Source of the DNA: Larix kaempferi
Lineage: Eukaryota; Streptophyta; Pinopsida; Pinales; Pinaceae
Direction: 5' to 3'
NCBI GenBank assembly: GCA_027924585.1
Contig: BSBM01000191.1
Span: 2,356,001-2,420,000, forward strand
Length of the DNA stretch: 64,000 nt
The notes beneath the pieces were generated by a model, which ran no database searches, was not told where the DNA came from, and was given only the letters and a program-made list of their open reading frames with translations. Below, in pieces: positions 1 to 10,846 of the stretch; the first letter of the stretch is position 1, and each line of letters starts with the position of its first letter. The position numbers and the translations under genes are program-made.

Positions 1-938
1 CGCTGTTGTTTATACAAATCTGAAGCTTTGTTTGGTGTTTCAGTCTTTCTGTTCTTGTTATAGGAAAATATAGTTTTAGTGCAGATCTGTGTATAAGTTA
101 TAATGTGGATGCAAAATTATAAGTTTATAACAATACCTACCTCTAAACATGCAAAACCATACAATTTAATTTGGGAGTGGTAATTAATGTCTCTCAAAGA
201 AACTAACGGGTTTTCAAAAGTAGAGGCTGCCAATTTCTATTTGCCCAGAGGATGTTTTTGCATATAACTCTATAAACATACATAGACTTTGATGAATACT
301 GATGTTGAAGTCCATTGAAAAAGTCTAAGGTGTATGGCCATGTTGCCAAGCTACTACATGAGCATAAGTTGGCAAGTAACAGTGAAAAATGGAGCTCCAT
401 AAATTCTAGATTCTAGATGTATATTTGAAGTTGAAGCCACTCTTGTTCAGTCCTTAGTGGTACTACAAAACAACCTTTTAAGATATACATGTCTAGGTGA
501 GTAGATGACAATCAGGGAAACTTATCTTATAATGCTTATAAGAAAATATACCTGTGATTTTGCTGCAATTCAGTCAAGAGTCCCATTTGGAAATGTGAGA
601 TTATTCATGGATAGTTAGATTCAGAACATTCTGCAGGATAGCTAGGGCAAATGGTATACCTGATTTTACAATGGGAGTGGAATTTGCCTCAACTTCCACA
701 TTCTGTACTACATTAGCTTTGCAAAAACAATAATCACAAGGAAAATAATATCTTCATCAGGAAAGGTTCATTTTGCTGCATGTGCTAGCTCTGCTGTCTA
801 AACTTGAGGATCTGGAGGAATTGAAGAATTTAGAACATCAAGGGTGTATAGTAACCTTTCTATAGGTCCTCCATCTGATCCTTTGAAACTTGCCAATCAA
901 AGTCTGATTAAATGCGCATTTTTTTTCAAATTTTACAG
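1..938. other. no supported gene; possibly intron or upstream part of the gene ending at 1867
   Basis: No reading frame longer than chance and no recognisable domain was seen. If the exon candidates at 939-980 and 1685-1867 are real, this stretch is intronic or holds further exons that I could not identify. Confidence 0.3.
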
Positions 939-980
939 AGCAGAAGAGGTGACAGCATTAAACAGAGAATGCAGTCTGAG
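939..980 (+). CDS. candidate 42-nt internal exon of the host gene ending at 1867
   Basis: A T-rich tract ending in TTTTACAG gives a good 3' splice site just before 939, and a weak 5' splice site (GTAGAG) follows 980. The 42 nt are exactly 14 codons. They read in phase into the exon at 1685 (ending in CAG TCT GAG, then GGA CCT CTC) without a stop. The peptide would be basic and polar (SRRGDSIKQRMQSE). This rests on splice signals and phase only. The exon is very short, so it may be coincidence. Confidence 0.3.
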
Positions 981-1684
981 GTAGAGAAGATAAATTGTGT
1001 GGAAAACAAAACCAACCTGATAAGGGCATGGGGTAAAACGTAATTCGATATTAGTAAAATCTGAGATACTATAAATCAATTAATCCTATAGGGTTCATTA
1101 AGTTCAAAATCCTGACCACACTGATTTACAAATTAGGAAATTATCAGACAATTTGCAATGAATATTGTAAAATAGTGGATTGAAGACTAACATTATAGCT
1201 TGAAAGAGCAAATTCTTATTAATTTTCCGAGTTTCTACTGCACAGGATTGAAATTTATCAATTGTATAGAAACACAGAAAGAATAGCATTAGGAAAACAT
1301 ACTGTGCTACTTCTTAAAAACCTTGCATACTGGGCTCAATAATCATTAAATCAAAATAATTTAATAATTCCAATCTCTAGAATTGCTAGACTTGAATCAG
1401 GACTTATAAGTTAAGTCCTTGCAAACATCAGCCCATGAGATTTACAAGGAAATCAGAAAAACAAATTCAGAAATAGAGATGTTGATGACTACAGCGTTGG
1501 ATTCTACCTTGGCTAGGAAAACTAGACACTTATGGAATGCATTTTCCTGAAATTTATGCATTCAGATTTCTCTTTTTCCTCTCCATTTTGATAAACAATG
1601 CTCCAAAGTATTTAAGGTGTATTAATATTTTGGCATGTCTTACATAACTTTGCCTTTTGTGTGCATGGTTTCTTGTGGCGACAG

Positions 1685-1867
1685 GGACCTCTCCGTGAAA
1701 GCATTATGGCTATTCAGAATGAAATAAGCGATGGAGAATTGATACGAGACTGCTTGCAACTTGGTGCAGCGGATGTGAAGGGTCTATTACAGGTTGTCAG
1801 AGACCTGATCGTTCGGGTTTTGGCAGCTCCTTCATCGAGACAAGGATCTTCACATACAGAGCTTTAA
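1685..1867 (+). CDS. 3'-terminal exon of an unidentified plant gene
   Basis: A pyrimidine-rich stretch ends in GGCGACAG before 1685. The exon then gives 60 residues and a TAA stop. The peptide starts GPLRESIMAIQNEISDGELI and looks like an ordinary amphipathic helical C-terminus, followed by a Ser/Gln-rich tail. Codon composition is more balanced than in the surrounding AT-rich DNA. Two overlapping AATAAA signals at 1904-1913 sit about 40 nt after the stop, as expected for a gene end. I cannot name the protein family. The rest of the gene would lie to the left, largely outside the window. Confidence 0.5.
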   Translation, partial: GPLRESIMAIQNEISDGELIRDCLQLGAADVKGLLQVVRDLIVRVLAAPSSRQGSSHTEL

Positions 1868-1903
1868 TTTCCTACCTGTTGATTAATCCTTGTCGATTCA
1901 TAA

Positions 1904-1913
1904 AATAAATAAA
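1904..1913 (+). terminator. tandem overlapping AATAAA poly(A) signals
   Basis: Two overlapping AATAAA hexamers lie 37-46 nt after the TAA at 1865-1867. They fit 3'-end formation of the gene ending there. Confidence 0.45.
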
Positions 1914-3090
1914 ACAACGATGGAAGTATGACATGCCCTGAGAACAGGGGCATACAAATTATTGGTTTTCTTCCAGGAATTTTCGAGCAGGAAGCTATGT
2001 GCTTTAATTACTGACAGATGTAAAAAAACATTTGACTTTGCCATGTGTGTTTGGCTATGTCAAGGCATCTTTAGCTACACTACATTCCTTCTGGTTTTTA
2101 GCTGCTCCATATTATGGCTACGTGACAAAGAGGAAATGACTATGTATGGAAGTTTTAGCAAAGGTCTTTTTTTGATGAACTCACCCAAACTCACCCAGGG
2201 GCCAGAGGTAACGTAATTACTAATTTGACTTTTCTGCATCATCTCAAAGGTAGCTTGGTAAGCCCAAACTGTTAATTGATTATAAGGAACACATGTATTT
2301 TGCTTTATGAAACTTTAGCCATAGAAAAAATGCTTACAAGAAGGTCCTGCGATTCATAATTACCATACAACACAGTCTATATGTTCATAAGATCGTTGCA
2401 CAAGCATATGCTTTGCAAGGATAGACGATTTCATTTAAAAAATGATAATGTTTTGCAAGGACATGAGCTCGCGGACTAATGGCAAAGCTATTGTAATAGG
2501 ATATTTTATAATGCCATAAAATTTGCCCGTTTATGTTGTCACTTAATCATGATTTTTTTTCTTTATTTCTCAGCCCACTCATACATGTAATTGGGGTTCG
2601 ATGTCTTCCTAGGTTTGAAACCCTTTCACCTGTATATTGACACTATTGTTTCATTACTAGGTTAAAACTTATACAAATAGGCTTATTAATATACAATGAT
2701 AATATTGTTATAAATGTATCCTAATTGCATGGAGAGGCGCTTTTTATAGTCTATTACGAGGGGGAAGTGTAATCATGTGCTCAATGTGGAATTAGATAAG
2801 TGACACTTTAATAAAATAATAACAAAATAAAGTAAATATATTTTTTATAATGTTGACATTAACCTAAAATTAAAAACTAAAAATATTGATGAAACTTGGA
2901 TACTTCTTGATATGCGATTTGGGAGTTGAACCATCATTAAACCAGGGAGTAACATATGAGGGATTTGAGCACATACAAGGGATTAACATATGAAACCAAT
3001 ATAGATTCATCTTAACTCTACATCTGCAAACCTTTTTTAGGGTGTGAAATTTGAAGAAAAGGTTGCACCTCAAGAGATTTGATACCTCTC
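1914..3090. other. no supported gene
   Basis: AT-rich DNA with only short chance reading frames. Part may be 3' untranslated sequence of the gene ending at 1867. Nothing else was recognised. Confidence 0.4.
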
Positions 3091-3140
3091 AATGCTTGGT
3101 AGATCCAGAATTAAGAATGCTTGGTAGATCCAGAATTAAG
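3091..3140. repeat. 25-bp tandem duplication
   Basis: The unit beginning AATGCTTGGTAGATCCAG occurs twice back to back, starting at 3091 and 3116, with no visible mismatch. Confidence 0.85.
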
Positions 3141-3234
3141 ATGGATCTATCTATATTGGGTTTAATAATATACTACACTAAACAATCATTAGATGGATAC
3201 ATTTAGTGAGAACTAATACAAAAACTAGTACTAT

Positions 3235-3650
3235 AACAACAAGATTAATTCTTGTGGTGAAGTAGCTCCATGCTTACCTTACATATTTTCCTATTGAGTA
3301 CAAAGATTCTCTATGGGTTTATGTGATTATAACAACAAGAACACCAAAATTAATTTTGTGGCCAAGGATTTTGATGCTAGATCATGGTTTTGCTATTGGG
3401 TATAATGATTATCGATGGGCTTGTGATTATAGCCTCTAAATACTGTGTACAAAGGTTCCGTGTGGGATTGTGATTATAGCCTCTAAATATTGGGTACACA
3501 GTTTTCCTATGGGTTTGTGTGATTATAACAAGAAGAACATCAAGATTAATTCTTGTGGCCAAAGAGTTTGATGCTTAAATCATAGTTTTTGTTGTTGGGT
3601 ACAAAGATTTTATATGGGCTTGTAATTGTAGCTTCTAAAGCTTGTAATTT
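3235..3650. repeat. degenerate tandem repeat with phrase TTGTGATTATAGCCTCTAAA
   Basis: Phrases such as GATTAATTCTTGTGG, TTGGGTACAAAGATT and GGGCTTGTGATTATAGC return several times. There is a short spacing of roughly 55-65 bp inside a longer higher-order repeat. Copies are diverged. No coding sense is seen. Confidence 0.6.
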
Positions 3651-3774
3651 ATGAATCCTCCCCCTAAGTGCGATTATTATCTTGATCAATTGCACCCATA
3701 CAACTCTTGGTTATTGTAGGGTTATCTAGGGTTGTCCATTTGGTGCAACCACCCAAAAATCAAGTATGTCCTCT

Positions 3775-3995
3775 ACTGTTGAGTTATTATAATTCTTTGG
3801 ATGTCAATGGAATGGATGGATCCATAGCACTAGATAGGATGTGGTCCCTTACTATTGAGTTATTAGAATAGTTGGGATGATAATGGATAAATTCAAACCA
3901 CTTAGATAGAATGTTGTCTCCTACTATTGAGTTATTAACATTGTTTGAATGGTGATGGATTTAGAGCACTTATATAGGATACGGTCTTCTCATGT
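3775..3995. repeat. three diverged ~74-bp tandem units
   Basis: ACTRTTGAGTTATTA starts units at 3775, 3851 and 3923 (spacings 76 and 72). Each is followed by a TTGRATGRTGATGGAT-like phrase, a cluster around CACTTAGATAG and a TGGTC/TTGTC phrase. Confidence 0.7.
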
Positions 3996-4327
3996 TGCCA
4001 TAGTCTATTAATATAGACTATTGTGGTCTTGTCTAACTTCTCAAACCAATCATCCAAGACAAAGTCTACATACAACGATGAGCACTTCATATAAAGTAAG
4101 TAGTGGCTTGCAATATATGCCACCAAAGTCTCCTTATTTCTATGTAACAAAGGCAATTGGTGAATAGTTGCAAGATTATAATTTTCTACTGTAACTATAT
4201 AGCAATGCTCTCTGTATTATTCTCCTTGATTCATCAAGAAAGTGACCTTTTCTTCTTAATTTTCCCATCCAAACAAAAACTCCCTTAATTATAAAGACAA
4301 TTGAATTTCCCCATGACGAGCTAACGC

Positions 4328-6525
4328 TTGACCAAATTATATGTAATATTTTACAAAAAAGATAGGTGGAGGAAGCAATTGGTAAATATTAGTAGTCATG
4401 ATGATTTAGAGGTATCCTTGGAAACACATTTTAAAGGAAAAGGCAAGGGTAGCAAGAGTACAAGTTGGCAGAAAGAAAGTGACAAGGCTAATGACAAGGC
4501 CAATGACTTAGGTAATCAGAAAAATGGAAAAGTTTTTTAAGTGTTTCTACCATGGAAAGTTTGGTTATACAAGTAAATTTTGTTGAAAGAAAATGTGGGA
4601 TGAAAAATACAAGTTAGGGCCTCGTCAAACTAGCCAAAAGTAGGCTAATGTGGCTTAACACAATGAAGCAAATACATGTTATGCCTTTATGGCTAGGAAT
4701 AGGGAGGCCCATGCAAACAAGACTGATTGGTATATTGATTCTAGTGTCTTTGATTATTTGACTAACACAAAGGATCGGTGTCTTGATTTGAAGGAAGACG
4801 ACACAAATTCAAATTCCACGGTTTTTAGTGGTGGGGAAGCATATAGAATTGTTGGAAAATGAAATGTGTAGAAGCATATAGAATTGTTGGAAAATGCAAC
4901 GTAAAAGGATGTTGTTCCTTAATGTCTTCTTTATCCTCGATTTAGATAAGGACTTTCTATTAATGAAATTATGAAGCATAAACCTCATCTCAATGTGATC
5001 TTTAGCAACAACAGGTGCCACATTGTTCATAAACATAACAATAAATTAGTTGGTTTGGGCTTTGAAGAGAATGAGATTTTTCACTTGGTGGGTATCGATT
5101 TAATTCAGGAACATGCTTTAATGGCTAGCAATGGACATGACATATGTTTACTTTGGCATCAGAGGTATGGTCACTCGAATTTGTGTTATCTTTCCTTTTT
5201 GACTACTAAGAAAATGATGGATGGTCTCCTAGAAACTCTGGCAAAATAAGACATTCTTTGTGGTGCATGTCTTGCGGGAAATTAACATAGAAAACCTTCT
5301 AATGAGGGAAAGGCTTGGAGAGCCAAATTTCTTCTTGAATTGATACTAAGAAAATGGTGGATGGTCTCCTAGAAACTTTGGCAAAATAAGACATTCTTTG
5401 TGGTGCATGTCTTACGGGAAATTAACATAGAAAACCTTCTAATGAGGGAAAGGCTTGGAGAGCCAAAGTTCTTCTTGAATTGATTCATGTTGATATATGT
5501 GGACCAATTAAGACATTATCATTTTTTGGTGCTAGGTATTTTTGTTACTTGTAGATGACATTTCATGAAATGTGTATTTCCTACATAACAAAACATATGT
5601 TGTTCCAAGTTTCAAGAATCTAAAACTAGGGCAGAGAACAATCAATGAGCAACATATGATTTTTTAGGATTGATAATGGCGGTGAGTTTTGTTCTCACGA
5701 TTTCAATAAATTTTGTAGTCAAGAAGGCATACAGAGACAATATACCACACAATATACTCCACAACATAATGGAGTTGTAGAGAGAAGGAATTACACTATT
5801 ATAGAGATGGCTTAGCGCATGTTGGAGAATACATGCATTCCTCACAAATATTGAGCAAAGGAAATTTATACTACTATGTATCTACTGAATCAACTTCCAA
5901 CAAAGTTTGTTCCCACTATGACTCTAAAGGAGGCTTGGTTTGGAAATAAGCTTCATGTAAGTCGTCTCAAGTTTTTTGGTTCAATTGCTTATGTGTGGAT
6001 TCCTGATGAGAAACATGGTAAGTTATATTCCAAATGCAAGAAGTTGATGTTTATAGGGTATAATGATCATCTCAAAGCCTATAGATTAATTGACATTAAA
6101 GTTGAAAATTGTGTTTTTAGTTGTGATGTACTTGATAAACATGGTAATTTGTGATATTGCTGAAAAACCACCCTCTTTGCTTAGGTCTACCAACCATGAG
6201 GTAGGACAAACCTCATGTAGTAATTGAACTATTGAAACATGTCCAACTTAGCAACACATTTATGCTGAAAATAGTCCCAATCAACATGAACTCAACATTG
6301 ATTCATAGCTTCAATGACTCCCCGAGTGGTTTTTAAAACATTTGATGAGGTTTGCTCGGATGAGATTCTTGAACCGAGGGAGGAAGGAAGGTTGTTAAGA
6401 AACATAAACAAAGGTAAAGGGTCTAATTCTTGCAATTATGCTTTACTTGCTAACCTTCAACATACTTTTTAACCTTAGAGTTATGAAGAAGCCAAAGGAT
6501 GTCTTGAATGGGAGAAACGAATTGG
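4328..6525 (+). pseudogene. Copia gag-protease-integrase-RT(start) remnant
   Basis: Domains appear in Copia order. A gag tail is followed by a broken zinc knuckle (CFYHGKFGYTSKFC, second Cys replaced) near 4540. A protease motif near 4730 reads WYIDSS where the family has D-S/T-G. A GAG-pre-integrase block has LWHQRYGHSN near 5150. The integrase core runs from HVDICGP near 5490 through RIDNGGEF near 5665 and NGVVERRNY near 5770, keeping D-D-E. The integrase C-terminal region follows at 5876-6154. The start of RT (SYEEAKGCLEWE) lies near 6480. Stops and shifts are frequent. RT after about 6525 is missing. Confidence 0.85.
5205..5484 (+). repeat. 140-bp tandem duplication inside Copia integrase zinc-binding region
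   Basis: Units 5205-5344 and 5345-5484 are nearly identical, with only a few substitutions. 140 is not a multiple of three, so the duplication shifts the frame. Confidence 0.9.
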
Positions 6526-6957
6526 ATGGGATTAGGGTATATAATAATAAAAATTATTATATAAAATTTTGAAGGGATGTGTTGAAAGTGTAATGGAGGG
6601 AAACACTTCAATGAAATTGTTATATATATCAAGAGATTCTAACCTAAGGAATCTTATAAGAGGTTGGAAAATAAAATCATGTGTTGGTTTTATAATTTTT
6701 CTTTTACTTTATTTTTCTTCTCTTTTTTATTTCCCTTGTCGTATGCTTGGATTCCTTGATTTATGGTTGTCTTTGAATATTTAGATTAACTTGATTTGCT
6801 TCAAAGTTGTGAATAAATCTTCTTTGGCCAAAGGCCTGATTTTGGACAAGGTCCTAGATTTTAGAGAAACCTAGAAATGATGGCCAAAAGACAAGTTTAG
6901 ACAAAGTCTAAAAATAATGGCCAAAGGCCAGATCAGGAAACGAGGATCTTATACCAA
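6526..6957. other. AT-rich non-coding DNA replacing Copia RT
   Basis: Between the RT start and the RNase H end of element A there is only about 680 bp, where more than 2 kb of RT and RNase H would be expected. The segment holds GGCCAAAGGCC-type phrases near 6828 and 6920, but no coding sense was recognised. Confidence 0.5.
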
Positions 6958-7201
6958 TGGTGTGTTCTGGATCAAATTCATAAGAAATTACCCAAAGGAA
7001 TAGTACAAGAAATCCATAATTGGATAAAAAATAATATACATTTGAATAATATGAGAGATTTTACAATGATAATGTAGCCCAAATATATAGGATTTACATG
7101 ATGACTATTCACTAAAGGGATATGTACCTTAGTTAACCTAGTTTCTTAATGTTTATATTATTATTTATTAATGATAACTATTTAATATTATATTTGTTAC
7201 A
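6958..7201 (-). repeat. possible small LTR with adjacent tRNA-Met-like primer site (minus)
   Basis: The segment begins TGGTGTG and ends TTGTTACA, so both strands read TG...CA. On the minus strand it is directly followed at 6957-6944 by TTGGTATAAGATCC, close to the common plant primer site TTGGTATCAGAGCC. No second LTR or TSD was found, so this could be one end of a truncated small element inserted in the Copia RT. Confidence 0.35.
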
Positions 7202-7204
7202 ATA

Positions 7205-7338
7205 ATCATGCTTATCATGCTAAAACAAAGCATATTGATGTGAAATACCACTTTGTGAAAGATATGGTTGAAGACAAGGAGTTGTTGGAAAATGTCGACA
7301 CTTTGAAAAATGTTGTAGACTCATTGGCAAAGTCTTTC
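7205..7338 (+). pseudogene. Copia RNase H C-terminus
   Basis: The frame reads a YHAKTKHIDVKYHFVKDM-type segment, the highly conserved end of Copia RNase H. It continues through a VVDSLAKS segment corresponding to the family's AD-LTK motif. It stops exactly at the insertion point of element B and continues in the tail at 26246-26290. Confidence 0.85.
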
Positions 7339-7386
7339 TGTAATACCCCTAGAATGCCTGTAGAATTTGGAAGTACTTGTTGAGAA

Positions 7387-8488
7387 GTCAACAGACAATT
7401 GAGAGGGTCACATAGACACAAAAACTAGAAATCAATATATCAACATCACTAGCAAGATGAGTTGAGTCCAATGACACTAATTTTGTGGCATGACAATGTT
7501 GTTAAAGAGAATGAAAAAGTACAAACTTGATGTGACCATGACATGGTGAATGGAGAATTCTTAACGAGAGGGTCCACCGAAAGGGTCAAATGAAGACGAT
7601 TTTAGTAAAATGAAGTATGGAGATGATCATCACAATGAACTGAATGCAATGAAGCTAACCTCAGGACATGGTCAAACCTTGATGAAAAGATGACTATCCC
7701 TTGAGATGGAACTTGATGAGGTTAGAAACACTCATAGTGCGACTTGATGAGTCCGTCGAAGTGGTCCTATGACAACAAAAATGATGAAACGCGGCAAGGA
7801 CGTGATAAGCTCATTGAATTGGACATGATGTTACTGATGAAAGGACTAGGAATTAAAGTTTAATATGTTCGACTAAGTCGCTAAGTCCCAACACTTGGAA
7901 TCCTATCAAATTGAGAACCAACATTATTAAAACATTTAGGGGTTTGGAAATAGTCTTATGGGAATTGGATTTTGGACTATTTGATGGTTGTTCTTGATTT
8001 GTTAATCTGTGATTATAACTTTTACCTATCTGTATTTTACTGAATCCTATATGATGTTTATCTTCTCGCCTTGGAGGAAATGATAGCTAAATAAATTTGA
8101 ATTCTTGCTTGGATTTTGCTATACAAAAAGATGATTGGCTAACTATTGTGTGGCTACAGATGCATTATGGTTTGCAGTTAAATTGGATGTCGTGGATCTT
8201 CGCGGATGACTAGGAGGGTAAGTAATCTAAGTTGGGATTGACAATTATGAAGGTATTATTGGATTTGCATTACGCGAAATTACGATTGAGTTCTTGAGGA
8301 TGTATTGGAACCATACTAGAAGATGTAGAAAACTAATGATTAGAACCATTAGTGTTTACAACCATGATTGTTGGAGAAAAATAGAAGAGAATGACAAGAA
8401 GATGAAAATGAGAAACTAAAGTAAAGCCTAGCATCGAAATTACAAGAACAAAAATTAACTTTAGGACGAAGTTCTATATAAGAGAGGG
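7387..8488 (+). other. residual internal region of element B
   Basis: About 1.1 kb with no recognisable protein domain. It ends in a Gypsy-like 3' tail (TTAGGACGAAGTTC, then AGAGAGGG) directly before the LTR at 8489. That tail fits a polypurine tract. Confidence 0.5.
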
Positions 8489-8699
8489 TGTATATAATGC
8501 CCCTAAAATGCCTGTAGACTTTGGAAGCACTTGTTGAGTGATCTGACAGAATAAAATTTAATAAAGTGATCCTTCGAGTTTAGATGTGTCTTAACGATTG
8601 AGAAAACGCATGATGAATTGCATAACGATAAAATGATAAACGAAAATGACGAAATGAATGATACTTATAGAAAATGATATTTTACTTGAAATGATGAAT

Positions 8700-8875
8700 G
8701 AATGCCTGGCTTGCTTAAATAGCTAACGAATTTATGAAATATAGGATGTTTATGAACGAAATGAATACTTTGCTTAACGACTAGCAGATTTACGAAATAT
8801 ATGATGGTTATGAACGAAATACATGTTTTGCTTAATGATTAGCAGATTTATGAAATGAATAAGAATTATGATTAT
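8700..8875. repeat. three ~57-60-bp units in LTR of element B
   Basis: TTTGCTTAACGACTAGCAGA, ACGAAATATATGATGG and TATGAACGAAAT phrases recur three times with drift. Confidence 0.6.
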
Positions 8876-9330
8876 GGACTGATTTACATGATGAATATGA
8901 TGAACAGTATTACTGATGGGTACTTTGAGAATATTTGCATCAGCAGGTGATTATCATAAACAACTGACTCACAAAGGAAATATAAGGGATGTAGAGTACG
9001 AATAAATCACACACGGGAGAACAACGACGGTGTCGAATTCCTACGGATTCCACGCACGAGTTGAAAAGCACCTATCCGCTTACTCGGGGAAGCATGAAGT
9101 CGTGCAAAGTGGACCATGACGGAATTGGTCACATACGAGGTTGGGGGGCGCGCAGTAAGAACTGAATTACTCCTCAATGCCATTAGTCTCCAATAGAGTG
9201 TAGACAGAGGATTGAAGGTAACAAATCCTGAATCCCTACACGAAGTTCCCACAAATCAGATGCAATGAAGAAGTATTAACGAAAGGACCCGACGATGTTG
9301 TATCTTGTCGACAAACAAAAATGATGGGAG

Positions 9331-9335
9331 AATGG
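9331..9335. repeat. TSD AATGG (left) of element C
   Basis: AATGG precedes the TGTTACC terminus at 9336 and is repeated at 25384-25388 after the right LTR. The target was itself a ~50-bp repeat whose units start ACCCGACGATG. Confidence 0.9.
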
Positions 9336-9557
9336 TGTTACCGGACAATCTACCGAAAGCGGACTTAAGGCGTGATCTCCCTAGCTTAACGTAAGTCTAG
9401 AACAAGTGACATAGAATATGAAATTGCTTTCCTAGATCTAGTTAAAGATCGAGTGATTAGATTTCTTACCTCTAACTTGTAGATCTTTCTCCTTGATGTT
9501 GTTCCAAGCTCCACGGTCTTCAGATCTCAACTGCAAAACATGTCAAGACATACAGAA

Positions 9558-10161
9558 TGTTGATGTATATGTAACTTCGGAATGTATTTCATCTGTGTAT
9601 TTTATATATATTTGTTGTACCCTTATAAGAGATGTGTCATTCCTCTATAAGGAAGTGTCGTCATGTGGATTGACAAGTGTCGTAAGTGTGTGTACTTGCC
9701 GATGGGTTATTAGACCACCATGTGTGGGGTCGGCCCTGAAATATATATTATAATGTGGATGTACCTAGCTAGACAAGTCGGCCCCATAAGGTCACTGGGA
9801 AAACAGATTAGTATAAATAGAGATCAGGTGATCTCTATTTATATCACTCGGAAAAGTATCTCACTCTCACTTAGAAAGTGGCGCACTAGTGAGGAGGAGG
9901 ATCATCTGCTACTAGGAGACTATCTCAGTGTATTTTGGTTGTACTTTGGTTGAGCCATTGCTCTCTCTATCTCTGAGGAAGTTGTGGGGTTTTTCACCTT
10001 AGGGTTTTCCCCACGGAAACTCTGTGTCTCTTGTCTCTTATGCTTTTGATTCTTGTGATGCTTGTCATACTTATTGTGATTGTCATGCATTGATATACTG
10101 TATATGTTATTCTCTGAGCAAAGATCCTAGAGTATTGTGAATTAATGCTCAAAATTTAACA
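9558..10161 (+). mobile_element. solo LTR (604 bp) nested in the 3' LTR of element C
   Basis: It begins TGTTGATGTATATG and ends AATTTAACA, flanked by CAGAA at 9553-9557 and 10162-10166. The undamaged LTR copy at about 24700 has a single uninterrupted CAGAA here, so the empty site is directly visible. It carries a good TATA box (TATAAATA near 9813). No internal domain is present, as expected after LTR-LTR recombination. The parent family is unidentified. Confidence 0.92.
9811..9822 (+). promoter_or_regulatory. TATA box of the solo LTR
   Basis: TATAAATAGAG in the middle of the solo LTR lies at the usual U3/R position for a plus-strand LTR promoter. Confidence 0.5.
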
Positions 10162-10829
10162 CAGAATAATACAGGCAAGTAAAATGCATCTAAACAATAA
10201 CAGATCTAAGTAAACGGTTAAGCAAGTAAACTGCACAAAATATCATGAACACAACAATATTTGGTGGAAAGCGTTTATATTACTGTATTAAAAGAGGGAA
10301 GTACAAAAGAGCGATGATTACAACCAAAGCTTAACGTCGCAATCCTCCTCCAACAAGCCAATGCCAAAGCCTTAAAGGAAGTATAAGTCTCCCAAGAGAT
10401 GAGTAGATATCTCCTAAGATAATTTCACTAGCATGCAAGTATTATAGACTTCCTCCCTTTGGAATGGGATTGGGCTTCATATATATAGGACTAAGAGGAT
10501 AGGGTAGGTTGAGATATGGTAGGAGAGGGTTAAGGGATCCTCCCAAAGAGATATGGAACTGAGTGCCAGCTCCCTTATAGACTAGGGATAGAGATCCACA
10601 TCACACACCTTTGAGAATGGGCTCAAAGATGTTCTTTTATCCAATTAACTGACATCGTCGCAGGCTGCAGTAGGACAACCTGCAACGTCTCAGGTTGCAC
10701 AAAGGCGACCTGCGACGACCTCACTAAACCCAATAAAAATAGGTCAGTATCTCTTCCAAGTTGATAACTTAGTCAAAGGAACTTCAGGGATGTTACTGAG
10801 TATTATGATGGGAATATTTAGGTTTAACA

Positions 10830-10846
10830 GAATCCCCCCCAAAGCA
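10830..10846 (-). promoter_or_regulatory. polypurine tract of element C
   Basis: On the minus strand the sequence reads TTTGGGGGGGATTC immediately before the 3' LTR terminus TGTTAAACC. It would prime plus-strand DNA synthesis. Confidence 0.85.

Larger units (their letters stand above)
8489..9335 (+). repeat. 3' LTR of element B, left part
   Basis: It starts TGTATATAATGCCCCTAAAA and repeats the first ~47 bp of the element at 7339 (both carry ATGCCTGTAGA and CTTGTTGAG). It continues at 25389-26245. Without element C and its duplicated 5 bp, the LTR is about 1.7 kb. Small internal tandem repeats lie at 8700-8875 and 9284-9335. Confidence 0.75.
9336..10829 (-). repeat. 3' LTR of element C, interrupted by solo LTR
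   Basis: It starts TGTTACCGGACAATC and ends GGTTTAACA, and is homologous throughout to 24495-25383. The minus-strand TATATATA at 10480-10487, matched at 25031-25038, is a candidate promoter. An inverted pair TCGTCGCAGG (10655) and CCTGCGACGA (10709) could form a stem. Confidence 0.9.

Noticed and set aside
3235-3995. CRISPR-like spaced repeats
   Set aside because: Units are contiguous and diverged, without constant repeats and unique spacers, and the DNA is eukaryotic.
7735-7800. Hammerhead-like phrase CTTGATGAGTCCGTCGAAG
   Set aside because: It lacks an exact CTGATGA box and a GAAA box at the right place, and no stem I pairing was found.
9007-9252. 81-codon minus-strand ORF in the LTR of element B
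   Set aside because: No domain, inside an LTR, and the opposite strand is equally unremarkable. Likely chance in a locally GC-richer stretch.
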